A stretch of 64,000 nt of DNA, taken from positions 1 to 64,000 of the forward strand of contig JAWPHD010001147.1 of assembly GCA_037043455.1 (NCBI GenBank), given 5' to 3'. The stretch is from Cyrtodaria siliqua (lineage: Eukaryota > Mollusca > Bivalvia > Adapedonta > Hiatellidae). Position 1 is the first letter of the stretch; each line of letters starts with the position of its first letter. The notes under the pieces were generated by a model. That model searched no databases and was not told where the DNA came from. It worked only from the letters and a program-made list of their open reading frames with translations. Shown here in pieces: positions 12,764 to 23,707 of the stretch. The position numbers were made by a program, and so were the translations under genes.

Positions 12764-15700
12764 TATCAGTTATTCTGCGTAAGTGGACAACCGAGTCCCT
12801 GGTGTTTGTGTTGATTGTACATAGACTACACTTCACTTCTTTTCCGTGCACAACCATGTCCCGGGTGATCGTGTTGACTGTACATAGACTACACATCAGT
12901 TCTTTTCCTGCCTCAGTGGACATCCGAGTTCCGGGCATTCGTGTTGACTGTACAAAGTCTACACATCAGTTCTTCTCCTGAGTAAGAGGACAACTTTGTC
13001 CCGGGTGATCGTGTTGACTGTACATAGACTATATATCAGTTCTTCTTTTCTTCTTCTGCTTAAGTGGGCAACCGAGTCCCTGGTGATCGTGTTGACTATA
13101 CATAGACTACATATCAGTTATGCTCCTGCTTAAGTGGACAACCTAGTCTCTGGTGATCGTGATGACTGTACATGGACTACATATCAGTTCTTCTCCGTGT
13201 ACAACCGTGTCCCGGGTGATCGTTCCGACTGTACATAGACTACACATGATTTCTTCTCCTACGTAAGTGGACATCCGGGTTCCGGGAGTTCGCATAGACT
13301 ACGTATCAGTTATTCTCCTGCTTTAGTGGACAACCGAGTCCCTGGTGATCGTGTTCAATATCATTTCTTCTCCGTGGAAAACCGTGACCGGGTAATCCTG
13401 TTGACTGTACATAGACTACACATCATTTCTCCTCCTGTGTAAGTGTACATCCGGGTTCCGGGCGTTCGCGTTGACTGTACATAGTCTACACATCAGTTCT
13501 TATCCTGCGTAAGTGGACATCCGAGTACATTTCAGTTCTTCTTTTCTTCTTCTGCGTAAGTGGTCGACCGAGTCCCTGGTGATCGTGCTTATACATAGAC
13601 TACGTATCAGTTATTCTCCTGCTTAAGTGGACAATCGAGTCCCTGGTGATCGTGTTTAATGTACATGGACTACATATCAGTTCTTCTGCGTAACTGGACA
13701 ACCGAGTCCCGGGTGGTCGCGTTGACTGTACATAGACTACATATAAGTTCTTCTCCGTGTACAACCCAGTCCCTTGTGGACGTGTTGAAAGTACATAGAC
13801 TACATATCAGTTCTTGTTCTTCTAAAGCTGACAACCGAGTCCCGGGTGGTCGTGTGGATTGAACATAGACTACATATCAGCTCCTCTCCTCCTTAAGTGG
13901 ACAACCGAGTCCCTGGTGATTGAGTTGACTGTACATAAACTACATACCAGTTATTCTTCGTCTGTGGACAACCGAGTCCCGGATGATCGTGTTCACTGTG
14001 CATAGACTACATATATGTTCTTCTCCCTGTGTAGGTGGACAACTGGGTTCCGGGTGATCGTGTTGACTGTACATAGACTACATAACAGTTCTTCTCCTGC
14101 TTAATTGGATAACCGAGTCCCTGGTGATCGTGTTGACTGTTCATAAACTACATATTAGTTATTCTGCGTAGTGGACAACCGTGTCCCGGGTGCTCGTGTT
14201 GAATATACATAGACTACTTATCAGTTCTTCTCCTGCGTAAGCGGACAACGGAGTTCCATGGTGATCGTGATGACTGTACATAGACTACATATCAGTTCTT
14301 CTCCGTGTACAACCGTGTCCCGGGTGATCGTTCCGACTGTACATAGACTACACATGATTTCTTCTCCTACGTAAGTGGACATCCGAGTTCCGGGCGTTCT
14401 TGTTGACAGTACATAGTCTACACATCAGTTCTTCTCCAACGTAAGTGGACAACCGAGTTCCGGGTGATCGTGATGACTGTACATGGACTACATATCAGTT
14501 CTTCTCCGTGGACAACCGTGTCTCGGGTGATCATGTTGACTGTACATAGACTACAGTTATTCTGCGTAAGTGGACAACCGAGTCCCTGGTGTTTGTGTTG
14601 ACTGTACATAGACTACACATCAGTTCTTCTCCGGCTTAAGTGGAAAACCGAGTCCCGGGTGATCGAGTTCACTGTACATAGACTACACATCAATTCTTCT
14701 CCTCGATAAGTGGACATCCGAGTTCCGGTCGTTCGTGTTGACTATACATAGGCTATACATCAGTTCTTCGCCTGCGTAAGTGGACAACCGAGTCCCTGGT
14801 GGTCGTGTTGACTGCTCATAGACTACATATCAGTTCTTCTCCTGCGTAAATTGACAACCGAGTCCCTGATGGTCGTGTTGACTATACATAGACTACATAT
14901 TAGTTCTTCTCCTGCGTATGTGGACAACCGAGTCCCTGGTAATCGTGTTGACTGTACATAGACTACATATTAGTTCTTCTCCTGCGTAAGTGGACAACCG
15001 AGTCCCTGGTGATCGTGTTGACTGTACATAGACTACATATAAGTTCTTATCCTGCGTAAGTGGACAAACGAGTCCCGGGTGATGGTGTTGACTTTACATA
15101 AACTACATATCAGTTATTTTCCTGCTTAAGTGGACAACCGAGTCCCTGGTGATAGTGTTGACTGTACACAGACTACATATCAGTTATTCTGATTCAGAGG
15201 ACAACCGAGTCCCGGGTGATTGTGTTCACTGTACATTGACTACATATAAGCTCTGCCCTGCGTAGGTGGACAACCGGGTTCAGGGTGATCGTGTTGACTG
15301 TACATAGACTACATACCGGTTCTTCTCCTGCTTAAATGGACAACCGAGTCCCTGGTGATCGTGTTACCTATACATTGACTACATATAAGTTCTGTCCCTG
15401 CGTAGTTGGACAACAGAGTCCCGGATGATCGTGTTGACTGTACATATACTATTAATAAGTTCTTCTCCTGCGTAACTGGACAACGGAGTTCAGGGTGATC
15501 ATGATGACTGTACATATACTACATATCAGAACATATCAGTTCTTCTCCGTGGACAAAACATAGACTACATATCAGTTATTCTGTGTCAGTGGACAACCGA
15601 GTCCCGTGTGATCGTGTTCACTGTGCATAGACTACATATAAGTTCTTCCCCTGCGTAGGTGGATAACTGTACATAGACTACATATCAGTTCTTCTCCTGC

Positions 15701-18556
15701 GTAAGTGGACAACCTTGTCCCGGGTGATCGTTTTGACTGTATATATACTATATATCAGTTATTCTGCGTAAGTGGACAACCGAGTCCCTGGTGTTCGTGT
15801 TGTCTGTACATATACCACATATAAGTTCTGCCCCTGCGTAGGTGGACAACAGAGTCCCGGGTGATCGTGTTGACTGTACATATACTACAAATAAGTTCTT
15901 CTCCTGCGTAACTGGACAACGGAGTTCAGGGTGATCATGATGACTGTACATAGACTACATATTAGTTCTGCTCCTGCGTAAGTGGACAACCGAGTCCCTG
16001 GTGATCGTGTTGACTATACATAGACTACATATTAGTTCTTCTCCTGCGTAAGTGGACAACCGAGTCCCTGGTAATCGTGTTGAATGTACATAGACTACAT
16101 ATTAGTTCTTCTCCTGCGTAAGTGGACAACCGAGTCCCTGGTGATCATGTTGACTTTACATAGACTACATATCAGTTATTCTCCTGCGTAAGTGGACAAC
16201 CGAGTCCCTGGTGATCGTGGTGACTGTACATAGACTACATATCAGTTATTCTGTGTCAGTGGACAACCGAGTCCCGGGTGATCGTGTTCACTGTACATAG
16301 ACTACATATACGTTCTTCCCCTGCGTAGGTGGATAGCCGGGTTCCGGGTGATCGTGTTGACTGTACATAGACTTCATATCAGTTCTTCTCCTGCTTAAGT
16401 GGACAACCGAGTTCCGGGTGATCGTGATGACTGTACATGGATTACATATCAGTTCTTCTCTGTGGACAACCTTGTCCCGGGTGATCGTTTTGAATGTATA
16501 TATACTATATATCAGTTATTCTGCGTAAGTGGACAACTAAGTCCCTGGTGTTCGTGTTAACTGTACATAGACTACATATCAGTTCTACTCCTGCTTAAGT
16601 GGACAACCGAGTCCCGTGTGATCGTGTTGACTATACATTGACTACACGTCAGTTCTTTTCCTGCGTAAGTGGACAACCGAGTCCCGGGTGATCCTGTTGA
16701 CTGGACGTATACTACATATCATTTCTTCTTCAGGGTAAGTGGGCAACCGAGTCTCTGGTGATCCTGTTGACTGTACATAGACTACCTATCAATTTTTCTA
16801 CTGGGTAAGTGGACAACCGTGTCCCGGGTGCTCGTGTTAAATATACATAGACTACTTATCAGTTCTTCTCCTGCGTAAGCGGACAACCTAGTCCCGGGTA
16901 ATCGTGTTGACTATACATAGACTAAATATCAATTATTCTCCTGCTTAAGTGTACCACTGAGTCCCTGGTCATCGTATTGACTGTACCTAGACTACATATC
17001 AGTTATTCCGCGTCAGTGGTCAACCGAGTCTCGTGTGAACGTGTTCAATATACATAGACTACATATCACTTGTTCTCCTGCGTAAGTGGACAACCGAGTT
17101 CCGGGTGATCGTTTTGACTGTACATACACTACATATCAGTTCTTCTCCTGCGTAAGTGGACAACAGAGTTCCGGGTGATCGTATTGACTGTACATGGACT
17201 ACATATCAGTTCTTCTCCGTTGACAATCCAGTCCCGGGTTATCGTGTTGACTGTACATAGACTACATATCAGTTATTTTCATGCGTAAGAGGACAACCGA
17301 GTCCCGTGTGATCGTGTTCATTGTACATAAACTACATATCAGTTCTTCTACTGCGTATGTGGACTACAGAGTTCCGGGTGATCGTGTTGACACTACGTGG
17401 ACTATATATCAGTTCTTCTTCGTGGACAACCGAGTCACGGGGGATCGTGTTGACTCTACATATACTTCATATCAGTTCTTCGTCTGCGTAAGTGGACAAC
17501 CGAGTCCCTGGTAGTCGTGTTGACTATACATAGACTAAATATAAGTTCTTCTTATGCGTAAATGGACAACCGAGTCCCGGGTGGTCGTGTTGCCTGTACA
17601 TAGACTACATATCAGTTCTTCTTCTGCGTAACTGGACAACCGAGTCCCTGGTAGTCGTGTTGACTATATATAGACTACAAATCAGTTCTTCTTTTGCGTA
17701 ACTGGACTACCGAGTCCCGGGTGGTCGTGTTGACTGTACATAGACTACATATCAGTTCTTCTTCTACGTAACTGGACAACCGAGTCCCTGTTGGTCGTGT
17801 TGACTATACATAGACTATAAATCAGGTCTTCTTCTGCGTAACTGTACAACCGAGTCTCGGGTGGTCGTGTTGACTGTACTTAGACTACATATCAGTTCTT
17901 CTTCTGCGTAACTTGTCAACCGAGTCCCTGGAGGTCGTGTTGACTGTACATGGACTACATATCAGTTCTTCTGCGTAACTGGACAACCGAGTCCCGGGTG
18001 GTCGTGTTGACTGTACAAAGACTACATATCAGTTCTTCATCTGCGTAAGTGGACGATCGAGTTCCTGGTGATCGTGTTTACTGTACATAGACTACATATC
18101 AGTTCTTCTGCGTAAGTGGACAACCGAGTCCCGGGTAGTCTTGTGGACTGTACATAGACTACATATCAGCTCTTCTTCTGCGTAAGTGGACAACCGAGTT
18201 CCGGGTGATCGTGTTTACTGTACATATACTTCATATCAGTTCTTCTCCGTGATCAACCCAGTCCCTGGTTGTCGTGTTGACTGTACATAGACTACATATC
18301 AGTTCTTCTTCTGCGTAACATGACATCTGAGTCCCTGGATGTCATGTTGACTATACATAGACTATATATCAGTTTTTTTCCTGCGTAAGTGGACAGCCAA
18401 GTCCCTGGTGGTCGTGTTGACTGTATCTAGACTACATATCTGTTCTTCTTCTGCGTAAGTAGACAAACGAGTCCCTGGTGATCGGGTTGACTGTACATAG
18501 ACTACATATCAGTTCTTCTCCCGCGTAAGTGGACAACCGAATCCCGGGTGATCGTG
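12764..18556. repeat. ~70-bp minisatellite, block 3
   Basis: The longest uninterrupted part of the array. Local block duplications are visible (for example about 15330-15520 and 15770-15955 share the same run of variant units). The last recognisable unit ends at GTGATCGTGTTAC near 18556. Units near the right end more often contain TTCTTCTGCGTAACTGGAC, so there are regional subtypes. Confidence 0.92.
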
Positions 18557-19660
18557 TTACACTTACAAAGAAATATGATACGATGATAATATGCATACAT
18601 ATGTATTATTAATCTGTCTAAACCCCAGCCACATCTGTACCGTAAATGAAGACCGCACATTAACGAAGCTTTAAAGCAGTTTAACGGGGGTTTACGCAAA
18701 ATACAACGGTAGGATGAAATACGGACACTTGAAACATACACAAATACGGTTGGTCAATTCCATGTACAATTTCAGAAACATGCACTAAATATATTTTTCG
18801 TAATATTTTATCGGTGACAAGGTGATATAAATTAATAAATTGACCGCTAATTGTAAGAGGTGCTTCTGTTGGGTTGTTTGGCGGGATTTTTATTGCGACC
18901 AATTACTTAATACAGTGTTGACCACAGATCCATATCAATTCCATTTTGGATACATGTGTTATGTCTTTGTGAAACTAAACATACACAGGAAAATATCTAG
19001 GCATGGAATTCGTATATTTTACATATGTGATACATATGTATTCCACATATGTATTTCATGTGAAAGTAACACATATGTAATACATATGCAAATATTTTTT
19101 ACTAAATAATATTGAGACTGAAACAGGTTGTTAAACCATTTTCTAAAACATTCTATAAAATAGTGTATATATATATATATATATACTCTATGTATTATAA
19201 TAGTTCCATATGCAGTACATAGTCTATATACTTCTATTATCATATAAAACGAGTACTATCGAATGTAATTGCATGTCTTATTTGCATTTGTAATTTCCTC
19301 AGTATTATATCATTACTTATAGAATACTTTCCCATCCCCACCCTCACCCTATCCCCACTCTTCTCACCCCGATTTACCTCAAAATCCATGTTTAGATTAA
19401 ACCTTGATTGTATCATTGTACCCGTTAAAGGGAAAATGTAACTGCTATTTTTCCCCATTTTGTAACAATTCAATATGTTGCTAGTGTTGTAGGTTGTTGT
19501 TGTTGTAGTTGGTAAATGGATTTAAAAGTAGATATAAAAATCGAATAGGAAAATAGCATTCACGGACAACAGGATCAAACATTACAAAACTTAGTCAACA
19601 ATTTAAATTTGTCCATTGGATTTCCATTTAAGTTGTATTATTATTATTATTCGCCAAAAA
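18557..19660. other. AT-rich spacer with palindromic and TA microsatellite stretches
   Basis: No gene is recognised. Between 19020 and 19092 the palindrome ACATATG(T) occurs five times in about 70 bp. A (TA)n tract lies at about 19165-19187. The frames here show no familiar motif. Confidence 0.55.
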
Positions 19661-19699
19661 CACGCGCGCACACGCACACACACACACACACGCACACGC

Positions 19700-19736
<37 letters not shown>
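19661..19736 (+). repeat. (CA)n microsatellite
   Basis: About 75 bp of CA repeats with a few CG interruptions. It sits where the related copy at 30.4 kb has only a short ACACACACGCG inside a reading frame, so the microsatellite seems to have grown within a copy of that element. Confidence 0.9.
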
Positions 19737-19738
<2 letters not shown>

Positions 19739-19905
19739 GACACACGTGTCCTAGTTTTAGCAAGGCTAGTCAACACGCGGCGCCTACGAATATAGCAGGT
19801 GCGATTCTATAAGTTTCAATTATCTTGACTACCTTATCCTCTCCTCCTACACAATAATGTTGTCATTATTAAATCGTAAATGTTGTCACTTTTGCAAGAC
19901 AAAGA
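19737..19905 (+). repeat. Dispersed repeat with conserved C-terminal peptide, copy 1
   Basis: Roughly 85% similar by eye to the minus strand of 30225-30408. Both encode a frame ending in SQHA.P..IAGAIL then TAA, and the similarity continues about 100 bp past the stop. This looks like the 3' end of a mobile-element ORF plus its 3' flank. The protein family was not recognised. Confidence 0.6.
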
Positions 19906-20641
19906 AAACTCCATTACACGCTTTTCCTTTACACAGTAATTCCAAAACTTTCCTTCAAACAACTTATTATTACAAGACTAATACATCACTGATTTAAAAA
20001 TGCACTGACACAATCATTGTCAATACACAAATATGACGAACAAAATCTTTAAAGTCTATTGTCCAACTAGAGTTAAGCATGAAAGTTATCGTCTGTCTTA
20101 CACGTGTTCATGTGTGTTTCCCTCTTTAGAGTAGATCATTACGCTAACATGTGCCCCGACTGCAAGTGTGTGTTTTTGTGCTATGTTTACGGCAAAAGTT
20201 CCACGGAAAGAAATATAAAAAGATCGGACAGGGAAAGTAGCATTCAAGGAGGACAGTAAACCACAAAACAAAGAAACAAACTCGCAAACAGACAAACAAG
20301 AAGGCAAACGCAATAATCAATGCAAACGACATCACAAACACAAAAAGGGTTGACAATAGGGCTACCGCCTTGGAACGGTCAGTGGCAAAATAGGCCACTG
20401 GGGGTTTAAACCGGTTCTAGGTGCACCACACCTCACACTTACCCTACTGTCATCCCATTAAAACAGGACAGTGTAAATAAATAAATCCCCGCCATGATCT
20501 AATCTCTAACCAACAAGGCAGCATCAATAGGCAATATAAGTAAAACACAAATATGCTCGTGTAAATATAATACAAAAAAACAATAGCCTAGAAAGCCACA
20601 ATGAAGGTACTCAATGACTATATTTGGAAAGAAGATCAGGG
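19906..20641. other. Spacer with no recognised gene
   Basis: Mixed AT-rich sequence. A segment near 20390-20480 (TTTAAACCGGTTCTAGGTGC and following, with AACAGGACAGTGTAAATAA) looks like part of a dispersed bivalve repeat, but that is from memory and no second copy is present in this window. Confidence 0.4.
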
Positions 20642-20889
20642 TTACGAATCAGTAGTGTTATTTTTTACGTGCTACGAATCAGTAGTGTTATTTTTTACTG
20701 GTCCTTTGGGACCAACGAGCCCAATGTAGGTGGCTTTAAAGTAGAATACCGCTTAAGCCGGTGCTAGGGGGGAGAAGTGTTGCTTCTTTCATTACTTCTC
20801 ATGAACAGACTCAATAAAACCGAGTCTGCTGATTTATTCTCTGAATTGTGTTTGTTGCTCTCAAAGAATCACCTTTATCAGTATTTATT
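20642..20889 (+). repeat. Dispersed hairpin repeat, long copy 1
   Basis: It starts with a 27-bp tandem duplication (TACGAATCAGTAGTGTTATT...). From about 20686 it matches 49276-49487 closely. Visible hairpins in order are GGTCC/GGACC, GAGAAGT/ACTTCTC and CAGACTC/GAGTCTG, the last with AATAAAAC in its loop. The 3' end is TCAGTATTTATT, as in the other copies of the window. Directly after it the truncated Naiad coding region begins, so this end coincides with the 3' break of that element. Confidence 0.75.
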
Positions 20890-21780
20890 ACGATAATAAC
20901 ATTTAGCAAAGGTTTTACGAAGTTTATGGTAACGGTAACCCTGATTGAGTAACTTTTTAGTTATACAAAGATTACGAATATTAAAGTCCTCAACTCGAGT
21001 ACAAGCTCTAGAAAAACGAATAAATTGAGACATATATACCCCATAAGAAGTTGCTCGGGGAACATCCCCATCCAAGTGGGGATAATTAACAATGTCAAAA
21101 TTAAAATCATCTCTCTTGTCATAGATTTTGCTAATTATTTTACCATTTTCAATCGAAAGATCTAAATCAAGAAAAGAAGTGTTATTATCAGATATATTAG
21201 CTTTGTTAAGCTGAAGTTCTTTAGGATAAATATAATTAACCATAGTTGGAAGGAAAGGGTTGTCAATGTTCAATATGTCATCCAGATACCGAGAGGTGTC
21301 ATTAAAGGCTTCAATAACATCTGCCTGGGTATCTGGTGAAAGACTCAACATGAAATCCCTTTCATAGCAAAAAAAGAACAAATCTTCGACAAGTGGTGCA
21401 CAGTTCGTACCCATAGGGATACCAACAATTTGTCTATAAACGATGGTTCCATACCTGACGAAAATATTATCTAATAGGAAGATGAGTGCTTCACAAACTT
21501 CATAGCAAGTCCACATAGTATAATTGTCAAAACTGCCGATAGTAAAAACCGCTTTTATATCATTACATGCCAAAAATGTAGTATTTTCTCTAGCAAATGT
21601 TTTTTGAATAAGAGAAATTAGCTTGTCTTTTATAAGGTGATGTGGTAAGGTTGTATATAGTGTAGAGAAGTCATAAGTGCTTATTGATGAAACTTGACCT
21701 TTCTTGAAAATTTTATCAAGAACGTCTCCTGAATTTCTTATAGACCAAAATAAATTAATCCCAGAGTTTTCATAAGTTTT
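20890..21780 (-). pseudogene. Naiad ORF, C-terminal part: reverse transcriptase palm
   Basis: This continues the frame that breaks at 23699. It begins ENSGINLFWSIRNSGD, then has the RT motif A region TYDFSTLYTTLPHHL, motif B-like VGIPMGTNCAPLVEDLF, and motif C RYLDDILNIDN with the catalytic aspartates, followed by SFLDLDLSIENG, KIYDKRDDFNFDIVN and QGYRYHKLRKTFAK. The frame is open for about 290 codons. It ends abruptly at 20890, where the dispersed repeat starts; the next three codons and the TGA belong to that repeat. The remaining C-terminal RT/thumb part is missing. The first ATG of the open stretch (near 21573) is internal and is not a real start. Confidence 0.85.
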
Positions 21781-23698
21781 GTTTTAAACAGTATTTATTC
21801 AAGAAATCTAATGAACAATGTTTCAATGGTACATGAACAGGATTTGAAAACAAGCTTTCGATGAAAACTTATGTAAATTCATCTCCTTAATATTCGTATT
21901 AGTGCATAAGATACGGCTGACATTTTATGTGTTATAAATATTAGCATATGATGTAAAATAGCATTTGATGGAATTTAACAATTAGAAATAGTGATTCTAA
22001 AACAGATAGTGCACGACAGACCAGGTCCTGTCATATTATTATGTTGTCCATTATTGTGTAGCTGATTAGTGATACGTTTGGATCTGACCGATCGATAAGT
22101 AACACGAAAAAAAGAAAACAAGCAAAATGTACAACAAGAATGATTTCACCAGTCACATCAGTCCCCCCCAGGAATAGGCTCGACACGTTGCTATCTAGTT
22201 TGTAAATCGTTTCGTTGCTAATATGTACGACTGGACTTTATTGAAAATGTAGGCACTATAATGGTCCGAAAGGTTATTTGACCCAAACAGTAAATTCTGT
22301 TGAGATAAAACACAAGGTAAGTGTGTAAAGAAAGCTCGTCTTTGATCAATATATCTCGGGCAAATTAGTAAATAGTGATATGCTGTTTCTATTAGACCGC
22401 AGGTGCAGTTTGGATTGTCTATAAGGGAACGCTTGTGTAAATGTTGACCAAGGGAACTACATTCAAGTCTAAGTCTAGCATGTAATACTTGTCCTTGGCG
22501 GTCTCCAGTATAATAGTATGTTGGGGGTTTGGATAAGTTAGAGTTTAGGGATGACTTGAAAATGTGTAAGGTGGCGCTGTTCCTTATGTCCTCGTGTAGA
22601 GTGTTCCAGTTGCGAACAGCTGATGGGAGAAAAGAATCCCGGTATAAACTAGTCCTCGCAGGTACAACTGAAATGTCATTATTATTTCTTAGGTTATAAC
22701 CAGTTCGATCGTGCACCTCAGGCGGAATCAGTTCACTTAGGTAATTCGGAGTAAGGCTGTTACGCATTTTGTAAAATAATATGAGTTTGTGTTTTTTACG
22801 TCTATCAGCGAGAGTTTCCCATTTCGTTTCCTCATACAGTTTAGCTAAACTGCATAATTTGGTTGCACCAGTCACTATTCGTGCTGCCTCGACTTGTATT
22901 GCTTCAACAGATTTATTTTGCTCTAGGGTACAGTTATCCCAAATAACATTACCGTACTCTAATAATGGACGTATAAATGAAATGTAAATGCGTTCTAAAG
23001 ATCTTCTGTCAAGAGAGAATTTCAAGCTCCTAAGTATACCTATTCGTTGCCAAGCACGAGTAACACTATTATCGATTTGAGAACGCCATTTGCCATCGTT
23101 ATCGAAAGTTAATCCCAGATGCTTGTGGTTATCGACTTCTTGTATAATAATACTGTTCATAATTAGGTCTGGGTGTATAGGTTTGTTAAGTTTTCGTGTA
23201 ATTGTATGGGTTTCAGTTTTATTAGGGTTAAAATCGACTAGCCATTGTTTTGACCATAAGTCTAATTTAGTTAAGTCAGAGTTTAGAATACTGGCTGAGG
23301 TTAGTGGGTCGTCAACGATTATGTATAAACTAGTGTCGTCAGCAAATAACCTAATGTTGCTGTCAATGTCGGATACAATATCATTAATATAGATTAAGAA
23401 CAATATCGGGCCTAAAATAGAAACTTGCGGGACACCAGCTTTAATGTGTGACCAGGTAGAGTTAGTGTTGTTTATGACAACGCGTTGTTTTCTGTTTGAA
23501 AGATAGGAACAAAACCATTTTAGGAGATTACCCCTAATTTGTGCATAAGACCTGTATGCCATACGCGATCGAATGCACTGGATATGTCGCAAAATACTAC
23601 ACGAATTTCTTTACCATCATCAAGGGCATGGCAGAAGGCGTCGTAGATAAACGTTAGCTGATTAATTGTTGAATCGCCTGGTATGAAGCCGGATTGAA
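21781..23698 (-). mobile_element. 5'-truncated LINE inserted in the Naiad RT
   Basis: A non-LTR retrotransposon fragment. The direct repeat ATAAGTTTT at 21772-21780 and 23699-23707 is its 9-bp target duplication; removing the element and one copy rejoins the Naiad frame at KTY|ENSG. The 5' truncation falls inside the RT, just before the motif QSGFIPGDSTINQL, and no endonuclease domain is present. The 3' UTR runs from 22194 down to 21781 and ends in AATAAATACTGTTTAAAAC without a poly(A) tract. Confidence 0.9.
22195..23698 (-). pseudogene. LINE reverse transcriptase (partial ORF2)
   Basis: The first part (23698 to about 23545) reads FQSGFIPGDSTINQL, CHALDDGKEIRVVFCDISSAF and DRVWHTGLMHKL. One frameshift follows, then a 450-codon open frame: GNLLKWFCSYLSNRKQRVVI, AGVPQ, SILGPILFLIYINDI, the catalytic FADDTSLYIIVDD, FNPNKTETHTI, HKHLGLTFDNDG, RPLLEYGNVIWDN and a C-terminal cysteine-rich tail NCTCGLIETAYHYLLICPRY. 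The end at TAG (22195) looks natural. Clade was not assigned; it resembles Jockey/CR1-like mollusc LINEs. Apart from the truncation and a single frameshift it is well preserved, so the insertion is fairly young. Confidence 0.88.
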
Positions 23699-23707
23699 AT
23701 AAGTTTT

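Larger units (their letters stand above)
8203..14291. repeat. Higher-order repeat of about 2.54 kb (two full copies, one partial)
   Basis: The distinctive unit with GTTCGCATAGACTACGTATC occurs at 8203, 10748 and 13288. Sequence from each anchor is nearly identical for about 2.54 kb in the first two copies (8203-10747 and 10748-13287), including the inserted TIR element. The third copy follows the same order of variant units to about 14290, then switches to a unit matching the one near 10640 and 13180, before the point where the TIR element would lie. This pattern fits unequal exchange between minisatellite units after the insertion. Confidence 0.88.

Noticed and set aside
4542..18556. Many 60-160-codon frames with VHRLHISS-like or CSLCTVNT-like peptides on both strands
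   Set aside because: They are translations of the ~70-bp minisatellite; the peptides are repeated only because the DNA is, frames shift at every length variant, and no start or splice context is present.
20098..20398. Membrane-protein-like minus-strand frames (hydrophobic)
   Set aside because: Hydrophobic runs here come from T-rich codons in AT-rich DNA; the two frames overlap each other and no domain or splice context is seen.
20880..20890. Natural stop codon of the Naiad ORF
   Set aside because: The stop TGA is the complement of TCA in the TCAGTATTTATT end of the neighbouring dispersed repeat, so the ORF is truncated there.
22781..23392. Plus-strand frames opposite the LINE RT
   Set aside because: They are antisense shadows of a clearly recognisable minus-strand RT.
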